Shown here: positions 7,538-16,223 of the stretch, one piece after another
Layout of the letters: the number at the start of each line of letters is the position of its first letter
Position numbering within the stretch: the stretch's first letter is position 1
NCBI GenBank assembly: GCA_020350445.1
Contig: CP070717.1
Coordinates: 4,314,682-4,352,891 of the forward strand
Reading direction: 5' to 3'
From: Acidobacteriota bacterium
GTDB taxonomy: Bacteria > Acidobacteriota > UBA6911 > RPQK01 > JAPXNP01
Length of the DNA stretch: 38,210 nt
Position numbers and translations under genes: made by a program
The notes under the pieces: generated by a model
Told to the model about the DNA's origin: nothing
Databases searched by the model: none
The model's input: the letters and a program-made list of their open reading frames with translations, nothing else

Positions 7538-8986
7538 CTATCCCCCTTGCTTTTCTTCTGCCTTGACCGGGTCTCCATCCTTCAGGGTCCGCAGCGTCTT
7601 GTAACTGCCGGTGACAATCGTCTGATCCTCCTCGAGACCTTCAACGACCTCGATGTTGGATTCACCGACGATACCGGTCTTCACTTCGGTGAAAACTGCT
7701 TTACCGTCTGTAAGGACAAAGACGCCCTCGAATTCTTTCTTCTCTAGTTTCTGATCGTTGGTGCTTTCCTTCTCTTCTTCCTCAGTGGCGGTCTTCTTCT
7801 TATCGTCATCACGAACGAGAGCACCATTCTCGTCCTGGCTGAACTCGCGCACAGTGAGTGCCTGAATCGGGATAGTTAAGACATCCGCTCGAGTCCGAGT
7901 CGTGATCTCAGCCGTGCAACTCAAACCGGGTCGAAGTGAGGCGGGAGGCTCGGCGAGCTGGATGACAACCTTGAAATCTTTTGCTTCCTGCGTCTGTCCA
8001 ACCGCCTGGATCGCTGAGTTTCCGATCTCCGTGACAATCCCATCCAGGGGGTTGTCGGGCAGAGCGTCCACTTTGACCACGGCCTTCTGTCCCATTTCAA
8101 GGTCGACGATATCGGTCTCATCGACCTCAACCTCTGCCTCTATGACAGAAAGATCCGCAATCACCATGAGCGTGGCTGCCGGGTTGTTGAGCGTGCCTGG
8201 GACCGCGCGCTCACCCACTTCGACGTTCAACTGGGTGATCACGCCGGCCAGGGGCGAGCGGATTGTCGTCTTTGAAAGGAGGTCCTGCGACCGCTCGAGG
8301 AAAGCCTTCTGCTGGGCGACACGGCTAATTGCACTCTCGTAGGAGGTCTGAGCTTGCTGGAGAACCACCTGTGACACCGCCAGCTGGGAATGGGCCTGCT
8401 CGAGCGAAACCTCGGCCTGTGCCAGGGCCGATTCTGCATTAATCACATCATTCTTGACCAGCTCATAGTCATCCTTCGAGATCAGGTTGTCTTCGTACAA
8501 TTCTTGCTTGCGCTCGAAGATCCTGTTCCGAAGTTCGTAGTTCTGCTGGGCCTTACGAAGCTCTACCTCCGCAACCCGGACCCCGGCCTCATCCCGCTGG
8601 ACATTCGTCTCCTGGACAGCGATGCCGGCCTTCTGGTTGCGGGCCTCTGACTCAGTGGAAGCGAGGACTGCTTCCTGTGCTGTAACCTCGGCCTTGGTTT
8701 GGATCGGGTCGATGTGAAGCAACAAGCTACCCTTCTCAACCCGGTCCCCTTCTTTGACCAGGAGGTCGGTGATTACACCCGAAATCTCGGCTTGGAGTTC
8801 AACATACTCCTTAGGCTTGATCTCGCCCGTAGCTGTCACGATCGAGATCAGCTCGGCCTTGCGTTCCACTTGCCCAGTTTCGACCCCTACCGTGTCTTTC
8901 CGCCGAGCATTGACGCTGAAGCCGATGATGGCCGCGAGTACAGCAAGAGCAATAGTAATAATGATAATCTTTTTCTTAGCAGCCAT
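7538..8986 (-). CDS. MacA/HlyD-family periplasmic adaptor protein
   Basis: This 482-aa protein has an N-terminal membrane anchor (residues 5-25, hydrophobic after MAAKKK), then a lipoyl/biotinyl half-domain (GEIKPKEYVELQAEISGVI, VKEGDRVEKGSLLLHIDP). A long coiled-coil hairpin rich in Glu, Gln and Ala spans roughly 85-235. The second lipoyl half (TIRSPLAGVITQLNVEVGE) and beta-barrel domains follow. This order defines tripartite-pump adaptors that bridge an inner-membrane transporter to an outer-membrane channel. A highly charged stretch rich in Asp, Glu and Lys (about 383-419) interrupts the C-terminal membrane-proximal domain. ATG 8986 has AAAGGTGG 9 nt upstream. It is operonic with the ATPase downstream and divergent from moeA. 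No outer-membrane TolC-like gene is nearby. Confidence 0.9.
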   Translation of the reverse strand: MAAKKKIIIITIALAVLAAIIGFSVNARRKDTVGVETGQVERKAELISIVTATGEIKPKEYVELQAEISGVITDLLVKEGDRVEKGSLLLHIDPIQTKAEVTAQEAVLASTESEARNQKAGIAVQETNVQRDEAGVRVAEVELRKAQQNYELRNRIFERKQELYEDNLISKDDYELVKNDVINAESALAQAEVSLEQAHSQLAVSQVVLQQAQTSYESAISRVAQQKAFLERSQDLLSKTTIRSPLAGVITQLNVEVGERAVPGTLNNPAATLMVIADLSVIEAEVEVDETDIVDLEMGQKAVVKVDALPDNPLDGIVTEIGNSAIQAVGQTQEAKDFKVVIQLAEPPASLRPGLSCTAEITTRTRADVLTIPIQALTVREFSQDENGALVRDDDKKKTATEEEEKESTNDQKLEKKEFEGVFVLTDGKAVFTEVKTGIVGESNIEVVEGLEEDQTIVTGSYKTLRTLKDGDPVKAEEKQGG

Positions 8987-9018
8987 GTTTCATCGCCACC
9001 TTTCCATTACTACGGATG

Positions 9019-9048
9019 AGTGTATCCAAAAGTTTCCTTACCTGTCAC
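9019..9048 (-). promoter_or_regulatory. Predicted promoter of the adaptor-ATPase operon
   Basis: Read on the minus strand, GTGACA (9048-9043) is followed by 18 nt and TACACT (9024-9019), giving 5/6 and 4/6 matches to the sigma-70 consensus. The adaptor start codon is 32 nt downstream of the -10 box, with a ribosome-binding site between. It is a prediction from sequence only. Confidence 0.45.
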
Positions 9049-9158
9049 TCACCGTTACGTTTCGTTGGCTGCGGCTATTCAACCCTGTCGAAGTTAAGCC
9101 AAAGATATCCGCGAAGATTGGGCTGTTTGTAAGGTGAACCTTTTTCGAGTAGATTGTT

Positions 9159-10397
9159 ATGACTTTGATAAATCCCTTGATCTCCTACGAACGGGCGCTT
9201 GAACTCGTATTGACCCATCTTCCCGCTCCACATCCAGAGCGAGTTGATCTGCAGTCGGCACTGGGGCGCATTCTCGCAACCGATGTTTACGCTGATCTCC
9301 AGGTGCCTCCCTTCGACAAGTCGATCATGGATGGCTTTGCGCTTCGTTCGGCTGATGTCCCAGCCGTACCTTTTGTCCTGGATCTCGCGGGAGACATCCC
9401 CGCGGGCACCGTCTTTGACAGACCCTTGGAAGCCGGCCAGGCGGCCCGGATCATGACCGGCGCGCCGCTCCCTGCCGGCGCCGATGCCGTCCAACAGGTC
9501 GAGAAGACGCGCCTTCTCTCCGAAACCAAGATCGAGATTCTGGAGAAGGTAACTCCCGGCCAGTTTGTCTCCCCCGCTGGATGCGAGGTCAGGCAGGGAG
9601 CGCTTGTTGTTCAAGCAGGACAGGTGCTTGGCCCAGCTCACATTGGAACACTGGCGATCTTCGGCAAGGCAAGGGTTGACGTGTTCCGAACGCTCAATGC
9701 CGCAGTCATCAGCACCGGTTCAGAGCTCGTCGAAATCTCCGAGCGACCAGGTCCAGGCCAGATCCGCAATTCGAACGGACCCATGTTGATCGCCCAAAGC
9801 CACAACCTCGGCTTGCGAGCCTCGCTCTTCCCCCATCTGCCGGATGACCGCAAGGCGACGGAGCGCCTCATTGAAAGCGCCTCATCGCTTGATGTCCTCA
9901 TCTTCAGTGGAGGTGTTTCGGCTGGAGAATGGGACCTCGTCCACCAGGTGATGAAGGAAATGGACGCCACCATTGTTTTCCACGGCGCAGCCGTGAAACC
10001 TGGAAAGCCGATACTCTTTGCCCGCCGCGGTCGCCAGATGATATTCGGTCTTCCCGGAAACCCCGTCTCTTCATTTGTCACCTTCGAACTATTCGTCCGG
10101 CCCGCAGTGCGTCGAGTCATGGGCTTTGTTGGCGCGGAGCTGCCGAAACTGAGCGCCAGAGTCACTAAAGATGTGACCCAGAAACCGGGAAGGCGATTCT
10201 TCAAGCCAGCTCGCCTTCGGTTTGGTGCCGATGGAGCAATCGTCAAGCCCGTTGAGACGAAAGGTTCGGCCGATCTGGCTGCCTTTGCAGCGGCCAACGC
10301 CTTGATCATCGTTCCCCCGGAAACCTCACACATCCCAAAGGATTCCAGCGTCGATGTCATTCTTCTCGAACAGTTTGTTCTGGAGGGCAGACGGTGA
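9159..10397 (+). CDS. moeA: Molybdopterin molybdenumtransferase MoeA
   Basis: MoeA inserts molybdate into adenylylated molybdopterin to finish molybdenum cofactor. The 412-aa length and motifs fit: VPPFDKSIMDGFALRS near residues 49-64, MTGAPLPAGADAVQQVE near 99-115, AVISTGSELVE, GQIRNSNGPML, SGGVSAGEWDLV, VKPGKPILFA and FGLPGNPVSSFV in the MogA-like domain, then a C-terminal beta barrel. The ATG at 9159 has no strong Shine-Dalgarno directly upstream. The stop codon overlaps the GTG start of moaC, so the two genes form a small cofactor operon. Neighbouring selD fits an organism that makes Mo- and Se-dependent redox enzymes, although no such enzyme is encoded here. Confidence 0.95.
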   Translation: MTLINPLISYERALELVLTHLPAPHPERVDLQSALGRILATDVYADLQVPPFDKSIMDGFALRSADVPAVPFVLDLAGDIPAGTVFDRPLEAGQAARIMTGAPLPAGADAVQQVEKTRLLSETKIEILEKVTPGQFVSPAGCEVRQGALVVQAGQVLGPAHIGTLAIFGKARVDVFRTLNAAVISTGSELVEISERPGPGQIRNSNGPMLIAQSHNLGLRASLFPHLPDDRKATERLIESASSLDVLIFSGGVSAGEWDLVHQVMKEMDATIVFHGAAVKPGKPILFARRGRQMIFGLPGNPVSSFVTFELFVRPAVRRVMGFVGAELPKLSARVTKDVTQKPGRRFFKPARLRFGADGAIVKPVETKGSADLAAFAAANALIIVPPETSHIPKDSSVDVILLEQFVLEGRR

Positions 10398-10858
10398 AGC
10401 TGACTCATCTGGATGAACAGGGCCGGGCCCGGATGGTTGATATCAGCACGAAACCGCGCATCGAGCGCCGAGCAGCGGCCCAGGGAAAGGTCTTCATTTC
10501 GCAGGCGACCGCTGAGGCCGTGCTTTCCGCCGGTCTGCCCAAAGGGAACCCGTTCGAAGTGGCTCGTTTGGCGGGGATTCAAGCCGCTAAGGATACTGCC
10601 CGTCTCATCCCCCTGTGTCATAACCTGAACCTCGATTTCGTCGATGTCACCATCGAGTTGCGCGAAGGATTCTTCCTGGTGTCCAGCCAAGTCTCCTGTC
10701 GCTGGGCAACCGGTGTCGAGATGGAAGCTCTTACAGCTGTTTCGGTCGCCGCACTGACCCTCTATGATATGTGTAAAGCGGTGGACAAGAGCATCGAAAT
10801 TGGCGAGATTCGCTTACTCAGCAAGGAAAAAGGGTCTGTCGTCAGCGACACCCCCTGA
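10394..10858 (+). CDS. moaC: Cyclic pyranopterin monophosphate synthase MoaC
   Basis: MoaC converts the MoaA product into cyclic pyranopterin monophosphate in molybdenum cofactor synthesis. The 154-aa product has the expected size and conserved segments: MVDISTKP near the start, GNPFEVARLAGIQAAKDT, RLIPLCHNL around residues 72-80, and GVEMEALTAVSVAALT followed by YDMCKAVDK (about 110-135). The GTG start at 10394 overlaps the moeA TGA (GTGA), suggesting translational coupling. A slightly later start is possible but would cut into conserved sequence. moaA and the small MoaD/MoaE subunits are not in the window. Confidence 0.95.
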   Translation: MKLTHLDEQGRARMVDISTKPRIERRAAAQGKVFISQATAEAVLSAGLPKGNPFEVARLAGIQAAKDTARLIPLCHNLNLDFVDVTIELREGFFLVSSQVSCRWATGVEMEALTAVSVAALTLYDMCKAVDKSIEIGEIRLLSKEKGSVVSDTP

Positions 10859-10902
10859 GCGAAGCCGCTGCTCCTCAGAGAAACAGTCTATGAGATCCTC
10901 GC

Positions 10903-10908
10903 TATAAT
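10903..10908 (+). promoter_or_regulatory. -10 box of the VWFA gene, likely leaderless transcript
   Basis: A perfect TATAAT is followed by 6 nt and then the GTG start at 10915. The spacing matches that of the selD promoter. The region where a -35 is expected (10880-10885, GAAACA) is a poor match. Confidence 0.5.
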
Positions 10909-10914
10909 GAACCT

Positions 10915-11958
10915 GTGAGAATCTGTCGCACGTTACTGCTTGCTTTCTTCATTGTAATCACCGGGCCGCTTTCCGCCCAGGAGCAGGAAGAGCCCAAACC
11001 CGTCGAGGAGACGCCCCAGAGCCAGCCGTCAACGGAAGTCCCGCCCGATGAGGGCGGTTTCCGAATTGGAGTAGCCGTTGATCAAGTCTTCCTGTCGGTT
11101 AACGCCCGCTCTGTTTCGGGAGGGTTCGTTAAGGACCTGACCCGTGATGATTTTCGTGTTTTTGAAGATGGCCGTCTCCAGAGGATTGTGAACTTCTACA
11201 GTCAACAGGTGCCGGTCAAGGTTGTCCTGCTGATCGATGCGAGCGGTAGTACCCGACACAATCAGACCGAAATCAGGCAGGCAGCTCTAGAATTCGCAGA
11301 GAACCTCGAGCCGGAAGACCAGGTTGCGGTGATCACCTTTAACTACCAGCCCCGGCTGATCCTCAACTGGACCAACGATCAATCCAAGATCCAGCTCGCT
11401 CTCGAAAGCATCTATGCCAAGGGCAATACCGTACTGAATGATGCCCTCTATGTGACGTTCGACGACCTGCTTCGCGGCGCTGATGGTAAATCCGCCGTTA
11501 TTCTCTTAACCGATGGAATCGATACGGGAAGTATGGTGAGCTTCGATGAATCGGTTGATCTCGCCCTGCGATCGGAATCGATGGTCTATGTGGTTTCAAA
11601 GCTCGAAGAGTATTGGGCGAATGCGATCTACCAGCGGCAGCAAATTCGATCCCGAGTGGCGATCATGCCCAGGGAACTGACCGACGACTACATTCTCGAA
11701 ATGAAGCGATCCCTCTCGCGTCTGGCGAATCTCACGGGCGGCAAGGTGCTGGATACCAAGGCCTTTAACAGCCTGACCGATGTTTATGCCCAGGTGGCAG
11801 AAGAACTCAAGAACCAGTACTACCTCTCCTATATCCCAACCAATCCAACCCAGGACGGGACCTGGCGCAATATCAATGTCGAAGTGGGTCGGGGCGGGAT
11901 CGTTGTACGAAGTCGCCAGGGCTATTTCGCCGACCGCACGCGGTCCACAGCGAACTAG
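10915..11958 (+). CDS. Secreted VWFA-related domain protein
   Basis: This 347-aa protein begins with a signal peptide (hydrophobic residues 5-18, likely cleavage after PLSAQ). A low-complexity Pro/Glu linker follows to about residue 48, then a beta-sandwich lead-in (VNARSVSGGFVKDLTRDDF, VFEDGRLQRI). A von Willebrand factor A domain has a MIDAS motif DASGS at 108-112 and a second metal-site segment LLTDGIDTGSM. This architecture, with the phrase about a domain 'deviating' in the DDF-x-V-x-EDG block, is very common in Acidobacteriota as the VWFA-related family, whose function is mostly unknown. It probably acts in the periplasm or at the cell surface in protein binding. The GTG start follows a TATAAT box by 6 nt. 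The gene is not obviously in an operon with moaC, 56 bp upstream. Confidence 0.87.
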   Translation: MRICRTLLLAFFIVITGPLSAQEQEEPKPVEETPQSQPSTEVPPDEGGFRIGVAVDQVFLSVNARSVSGGFVKDLTRDDFRVFEDGRLQRIVNFYSQQVPVKVVLLIDASGSTRHNQTEIRQAALEFAENLEPEDQVAVITFNYQPRLILNWTNDQSKIQLALESIYAKGNTVLNDALYVTFDDLLRGADGKSAVILLTDGIDTGSMVSFDESVDLALRSESMVYVVSKLEEYWANAIYQRQQIRSRVAIMPRELTDDYILEMKRSLSRLANLTGGKVLDTKAFNSLTDVYAQVAEELKNQYYLSYIPTNPTQDGTWRNINVEVGRGGIVVRSRQGYFADRTRSTAN

Positions 11959-12027
11959 TTTCGCTTGAACGTACCCCAGCGCTTTTCCCAGTGAAAGCCA
12001 GGCAACTTTCAACCTGAAATCAAACAT

Positions 12028-12058
12028 TTGCTAAAATAGGACCGCGCTGGTACTATTT
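12028..12058 (+). promoter_or_regulatory. suf operon promoter with overlapping Rrf2-type operator
   Basis: TTGCTA (12028-12033), a 17-nt spacer, and TACTAT (12051-12056) form a sigma-70 promoter with 4/6 matches in each box. Across the spacer lies an inverted repeat: AAATAGGACC (12034-12043), GCGCT, GGTACTATTT (12049-12058), with 9 of 10 positions pairing. A 25-bp dyad with ATAG/CTAT outer arms resembles the architecture of type 1 IscR operators. Since the first gene downstream is an Rrf2 regulator, autoregulation in response to Fe-S status is the natural inference. Confidence 0.75.
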
Positions 12059-12077
12059 AATTCTTCGCGAGTGAATT

Positions 12078-12545
12078 ATGATTCGAATGAGTAAGTTTGC
12101 AGATTATGGTCTGGTCTTGATGACGCAGTTTCTTCGGGCTTCTTCGGCTGAAGAGAATCTGAGTGCCCGGGAGCTTGCCAGCCAGACCCGCCTTCCGCTT
12201 CCCATGGTGAGCAAGGTACTCAAGGCGTTGACACGAGAGGGTTTACTGGTTTCCCATCGGGGAGCCAGTGGCGGATACAGCCTGTCGCGGAGTCCGGCGA
12301 AGATCTCCGTTGCCGAGGTCCTCACAGCGGTCGAAGGGCCAATTGCCATGACCGAGTGTCTCGATTCAACCAGTGTCTGCAAACAGGAGTCCGTTTGTCC
12401 GGTTAGAACGAATTGGGAACGGATCAATTTTGCCGTTCAGGATGTATTGGATGCGATTTCCCTCGCCGATATGCTGGAACCGCTTCCCGATCATCTTGTG
12501 ACTCTGGGTGTAGGGGAGACTGAGACCCCTTCCCATCGGCAGTGA
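12078..12545 (+). CDS. Rrf2/IscR-family Fe-S-responsive regulator of the suf operon
   Basis: This 155-aa protein has the Rrf2 winged-helix N-terminus: MSKFADYGLVLM, LSARELASQTRLPLPMVSKV as the helix-turn-helix, and HRGASGGYSLSR as the wing. Three cysteines, C94, C101 and C107 (spacing x6, x5), lie where IscR-type proteins bind a [2Fe-2S] cluster. It matches the SUF-system regulator group that precedes sufB in many bacteria. It is the first gene of the sufBCDSUT operon and sits just downstream of a dyad operator that overlaps its own promoter. The expected role is repression of the operon when Fe-S cluster supply is sufficient. The start at 12078 follows family length; ATG 12087 is an alternative. 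Confidence 0.9.
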   Translation: MIRMSKFADYGLVLMTQFLRASSAEENLSARELASQTRLPLPMVSKVLKALTREGLLVSHRGASGGYSLSRSPAKISVAEVLTAVEGPIAMTECLDSTSVCKQESVCPVRTNWERINFAVQDVLDAISLADMLEPLPDHLVTLGVGETETPSHRQ

Positions 12546-12586
12546 TTGTATTCCGTGATTTTGGAGTTTAGGAAAGGTGAATTCAA

Positions 12587-14035
12587 ATGGCTAGCGAAAC
12601 TGAAGAGCTGCAAAGGTTAGCTGAAGAAGAATATAAGTACGGTTTCTATACCGATATCGAATCCGAGGCTCTTCCTCCGGGTCTGAATGAAGACGTGATC
12701 CGGTTGATTTCCGAGAAGAAATCGGAGCCTGGCTGGATGTTGGAGTGGAGACTGAAGGCATATCGCCAGTGGCTGAAGATGGAAGAGCCTACGTGGGCGT
12801 TCCTCAAGTACCCGAAGATCGACTACCAGGATATCGTCTATTACTCGGCGCCCAAGAAGCAGGCCGATGGTCCCAAGAGTCTTGATGAGGTTGATCCCGA
12901 GCTTCTGGAAACCTACCAGAAACTGGGTATTCCGCTGGAAGAGCAGGAGATCCTGGCCGGTGTCGCCGTTGACGCGGTTTTCGACAGCGTGTCGGTGGCG
13001 ACGACATTCAGGGAGAAGCTCGCCGAACAGGGCATCATCTTCTGTTCGATGAGTGAGGCTCTCAAGGAGCACCCTGATCTGGTTCGGCAGTACCTCGGTT
13101 CCGTTGTTCCTCACTCGGACAACTTCTTCGCCGCTTTGAACTCGGCGGTCTTCAGTGACGGTTCCTTCTGCTACATCCCGAAAGGGGTTCGTTGTCCGAT
13201 GGAGTTATCCACCTATTTTCGCATCAACGCGGCGAAGACCGGTCAGTTCGAACGGACCCTGATCGTTGCCGACGAGGGGAGCTACGTCAGCTACCTCGAA
13301 GGGTGTACTGCACCGATGAGGGATGAAAACCAGCTTCACGCTGCGGTGGTGGAGCTCGTTGCCCTGAAGGACGCCACGATCAAGTATTCCACGATCCAGA
13401 ACTGGTATCCCGGGGATGATCAAGGCCGGGGCGGGATCTACAACTTTGTCACCAAGCGGGGAAAGTGTCTCGGTGAGAACTCACGAATCTCCTGGACTCA
13501 GGTCGAGACCGGATCTGCAATTACCTGGAAGTATCCCTCCTGTCTGCTGATTGGGGACAATTCAGTCGGCGAGTTCTACTCGGTGGCGTTGACGAAAAAG
13601 CGACAGCAGGCTGATACCGGCACCAAGATGATTCACCTTGGCAAGAACACCAGCAGCAACATCGTTTCCAAGGGTATTTCGGCTGGTGAAGGCCAGAACA
13701 CCTACCGCGGACTCGTGAAGATAGGGAAGAAAGCGGTCAATGCCCGCAACTATACCCAGTGTGATTCGATGTTGATCGGTGACAAGTGTGGAGCACACAC
13801 CTTCCCCTACATCGAAGTAGGTAACAGTACGGCTCACATGGAACACGAGGCATCAACGTCGAAGATTGGCGAAGACCAGATCTTTTACTGCCAGCAGCGG
13901 GGTCTGTCGGCTGAAGATGCCGTTTCGATGATCGTGAATGGCTTCTGCAAGGAAGTCTTCAAAGAACTACCAATGGAATTTGCGGTTGAAGCGCAGAAGC
14001 TGCTGAGCGTCAACTTGGAAGGCAGTGTCGGCTAG
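12587..14035 (+). CDS. sufB: Fe-S cluster assembly scaffold SufB
   Basis: SufB is the scaffold subunit of the SufBC2D complex, on which new Fe-S clusters are built. The 482-aa product has the full SufB architecture: an N-terminal helical region ([31 protein letters not shown]), [30 protein letters not shown], then the right-handed beta-helix core, and the C-terminal stretch [18 protein letters not shown] with [19 protein letters not shown]. The conserved cysteine in GDKCGAHT and the downstream glutamate and cysteine residues are in place. A good ribosome-binding site (AGGAAAGGTG) lies 7 nt before ATG 12587. Third-position usage is typical of its neighbours. Confidence 0.97.
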   Translation: MASETEELQRLAEEEYKYGFYTDIESEALPPGLNEDVIRLISEKKSEPGWMLEWRLKAYRQWLKMEEPTWAFLKYPKIDYQDIVYYSAPKKQADGPKSLDEVDPELLETYQKLGIPLEEQEILAGVAVDAVFDSVSVATTFREKLAEQGIIFCSMSEALKEHPDLVRQYLGSVVPHSDNFFAALNSAVFSDGSFCYIPKGVRCPMELSTYFRINAAKTGQFERTLIVADEGSYVSYLEGCTAPMRDENQLHAAVVELVALKDATIKYSTIQNWYPGDDQGRGGIYNFVTKRGKCLGENSRISWTQVETGSAITWKYPSCLLIGDNSVGEFYSVALTKKRQQADTGTKMIHLGKNTSSNIVSKGISAGEGQNTYRGLVKIGKKAVNARNYTQCDSMLIGDKCGAHTFPYIEVGNSTAHMEHEASTSKIGEDQIFYCQQRGLSAEDAVSMIVNGFCKEVFKELPMEFAVEAQKLLSVNLEGSVG

Positions 14036-14061
14036 AGCAATTGGATGAATGGAGAAGCAAA

Positions 14062-14832
14062 ATGCTTGAGATAAAGAACTTACATGTTAGAGCAGAGGGT
14101 AAGGAGATTCTGAAGGGAATCGACCTGAAAGTGGCGCCCGGCGAGGTGCATTCGATCATGGGTCCGAACGGCTCAGGAAAGAGTACGTTGGCAAACGTGT
14201 TGGCCGGCCGGGAGGATTTTGAAGTAACGCAGGGTGAGATCATTTACAGGGATCAGGACCTGCTCGATATGGATCCTGAAGAACGAGCACGGGAAGGTGT
14301 CTTCCTGGCTTTTCAGTATCCCGTTGAGATCCCCGGTGTCAGCAACACCTACTTTCTCCGCGCCGCACTCAATGCGGTCCGCAAACATCGCGGTGAGAAA
14401 GAAGTGGATGCCATGGAGTTCCTGAAGCTCGTGCGCGAGAAGGCAAAGCTACTCAAGATGGATCAGAGCCTTTTGAGCCGTCCCGTGAACGAAGGTTTCT
14501 CGGGTGGGGAGAAGAAGCGCAATGAGATCTTCCATATGGCAGTTCTCGAGCCGGCCCTGGGTATCCTGGATGAAACCGACTCCGGTCTGGATATCGACGC
14601 GCTGAAGATAGTCGCTGATGGTGTCAACGCGCTCAGGAATAAGGATCGTTCCTTTGTCGTTGTCACTCACTACCAGCGTCTTCTGGACTACATCGTTCCG
14701 GACTTCGTGCACGTGCTCTACGAAGGGAAGATCGTCAAGTCAGGCGACAAAGACCTTGCACGTGAACTCGAGAAGACTGGTTATTCCTGGCTTCAGAACG
14801 GCAAACCCGAAATCCAGCCGGTGGGCCAGTAA
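14062..14832 (+). CDS. sufC: Fe-S cluster assembly ATPase SufC
   Basis: SufC is the ABC-type ATPase that drives conformational change in SufBC2D. The 256-aa protein has Walker A GPNGSGKSTLANVLAG, the SufC-specific LAFQYPVEIPGVSN Q-loop region, signature FSGGEKKRNEIFHMAVL, Walker B LGILDETDSGLDIDAL and the H-loop VVTHYQRLL. I chose ATG 14062, where LEIKNLHVRAEG starts the fold and GGAGAAGC sits upstream. A longer frame from TTG 14041 would add seven residues without support. It lies 26 nt after sufB and is followed 15 nt later by sufD. Confidence 0.97.
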   Translation: MLEIKNLHVRAEGKEILKGIDLKVAPGEVHSIMGPNGSGKSTLANVLAGREDFEVTQGEIIYRDQDLLDMDPEERAREGVFLAFQYPVEIPGVSNTYFLRAALNAVRKHRGEKEVDAMEFLKLVREKAKLLKMDQSLLSRPVNEGFSGGEKKRNEIFHMAVLEPALGILDETDSGLDIDALKIVADGVNALRNKDRSFVVVTHYQRLLDYIVPDFVHVLYEGKIVKSGDKDLARELEKTGYSWLQNGKPEIQPVGQ

Positions 14833-14847
14833 GGGAGAGGCGCACCG

Positions 14848-16185
14848 ATGACCCGAGCGGTAATGGAAAAGAAAGACGATCTGTTTGAAGCGATGGTTGA
14901 ATTCGGCCGGAGTGCGGAACTCTCTGGGCCCACCTGGTTGAAGGAACGTAGGGCCGCGGCCCTCAAGCGTTTTGAGGACCTGGGCCTGCCGACAAAACGA
15001 GATGAATCGTGGCGGTTCACTGATACGAAGGTCCTGAAGAGGACGCCGTTTGTACCGGCCGTCGCCGACGCTTCTCCCGGTGTGGACCTTTCGGACTTGT
15101 CCTTTTCGACCTTTGGTGAGGACCGGCTGGTCTTCCTCAACGGTCATTTTGCGGAAGAGCTCTCATCGAAGAACCTCCCGAAGGGCATCAGAGTCCGTAG
15201 CCTGGCGACTGCCTTGCAGCAGGATGCCGATGGGCTTGAGCCTATCCTTGGGCGGTATGCGACTTCTGAGCATGAGGCCTTCAATTCCCTTAATCTGGCC
15301 CTCTTTCAGGATGGAGCGGTAATTGAGGTTGATCCCGGTTGTGTGGTCGAGTCGCCGATTCATCTGCTGTTTGTGAATCGTGCGGCGGATGGCCCCTTGC
15401 TCATCAACACTCGAGTACTGGCAGTTTGCGGGGACAATTCGCAGGTTAGCCTGGTGGAATCACACCTCGGCCTTCCTGGTCATCCCTATCTCAGCAATGG
15501 AGTGACGGAAGTTTTGGCTGGGGATAATGCTGTAGTGGATCACTACAAAGTCCAGCAGGAGAACTCCGATGCGTTCCATATCGCGACGTTCCAGTCTCAT
15601 CAGGGCCGAAACGCAAATGTCCGAACCATGACGGTTACCCTTTCCGGGGCAGTCGTTCGCAACGAGACGAATGCCGTACTCGGCGGAGAAGGGGGTTGGG
15701 CTGAGCTGAATGGTCTCTTCCTGGTTGGGGAGGATCATCACGTCGATAACTTCACGCGTATCGAGCATGCAAAGCCGCACTGTGACAGCCGGGAAGTCTA
15801 TCGGGGAATTCTCTCTGAGCAGGGTTCGGGCGTCTTTCGCGGCAGAATCGTAGTCGCAAAGGATGCTCAGAAGACCGATTCGAAGCAGACGAACAACAAC
15901 CTCCTGCTCTCGGATGAAGCGTTGATCAACACTAAGCCACAGCTAGAGATCTATGCCGATGATGTCAAGTGCACCCATGGTGCCACGATCGGACAGCTCG
16001 AAAAGGAGGCGATCTTCTATCTGCGCTCGCGCGGTATCTCGGAAAGCGCTGCGCGCAGTATGCTGATTTACGCATTTGCGACTGACGTTGTGGGTCGTAT
16101 CAAGGTTGAATCACTGCGAGAGGAACTCGACCGATACCTGTTTAGCTGGCTGCCCAAGGGCGAAGTTGTGCGGGAGGCATTCTAA
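14848..16185 (+). CDS. sufD: Fe-S cluster assembly protein SufD
   Basis: This 445-aa product is SufD, the SufB paralogue of the SufBC2D scaffold, thought to help with iron entry. It shows the N-terminal SufD features PTWLKERRAAALKRFEDLGL and KRDESWRFTDTKVL, the beta-helix core with NNNLLLSDEALINTKPQLEI and YADDVKCTHGATIGQLEKEA (conserved Cys and His), and the C-terminal RSRGISESAARSMLIYAFA. ATG 14848 is preceded by GGGAGAGG at a good distance. An internal ATG at codon 6 (MEKKDD) is an alternative start. It is the fourth gene of the suf operon. Confidence 0.96.
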   Translation: MTRAVMEKKDDLFEAMVEFGRSAELSGPTWLKERRAAALKRFEDLGLPTKRDESWRFTDTKVLKRTPFVPAVADASPGVDLSDLSFSTFGEDRLVFLNGHFAEELSSKNLPKGIRVRSLATALQQDADGLEPILGRYATSEHEAFNSLNLALFQDGAVIEVDPGCVVESPIHLLFVNRAADGPLLINTRVLAVCGDNSQVSLVESHLGLPGHPYLSNGVTEVLAGDNAVVDHYKVQQENSDAFHIATFQSHQGRNANVRTMTVTLSGAVVRNETNAVLGGEGGWAELNGLFLVGEDHHVDNFTRIEHAKPHCDSREVYRGILSEQGSGVFRGRIVVAKDAQKTDSKQTNNNLLLSDEALINTKPQLEIYADDVKCTHGATIGQLEKEAIFYLRSRGISESAARSMLIYAFATDVVGRIKVESLREELDRYLFSWLPKGEVVREAF

Positions 16186-16223
16186 CCCCGAGAGGGGTGG
16201 GATCTCCGAAGACGGGGAAGAGC

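Noticed and set aside
9150-9161. TAGATT followed by 3 nt and ATG at moeA, and the same pattern at 27290-27301 before the lipoprotein
   Set aside because: A -10 box 3 nt from the start codon would place transcription inside the gene. The match to TATAAT is weak, so this is likely coincidence.
9638-10690. 350-aa open frame on the minus strand
   Set aside because: It lies antisense to moeA and moaC, which have complete family motifs. The translation is Arg/Ser-rich low-complexity sequence with no recognisable domain.
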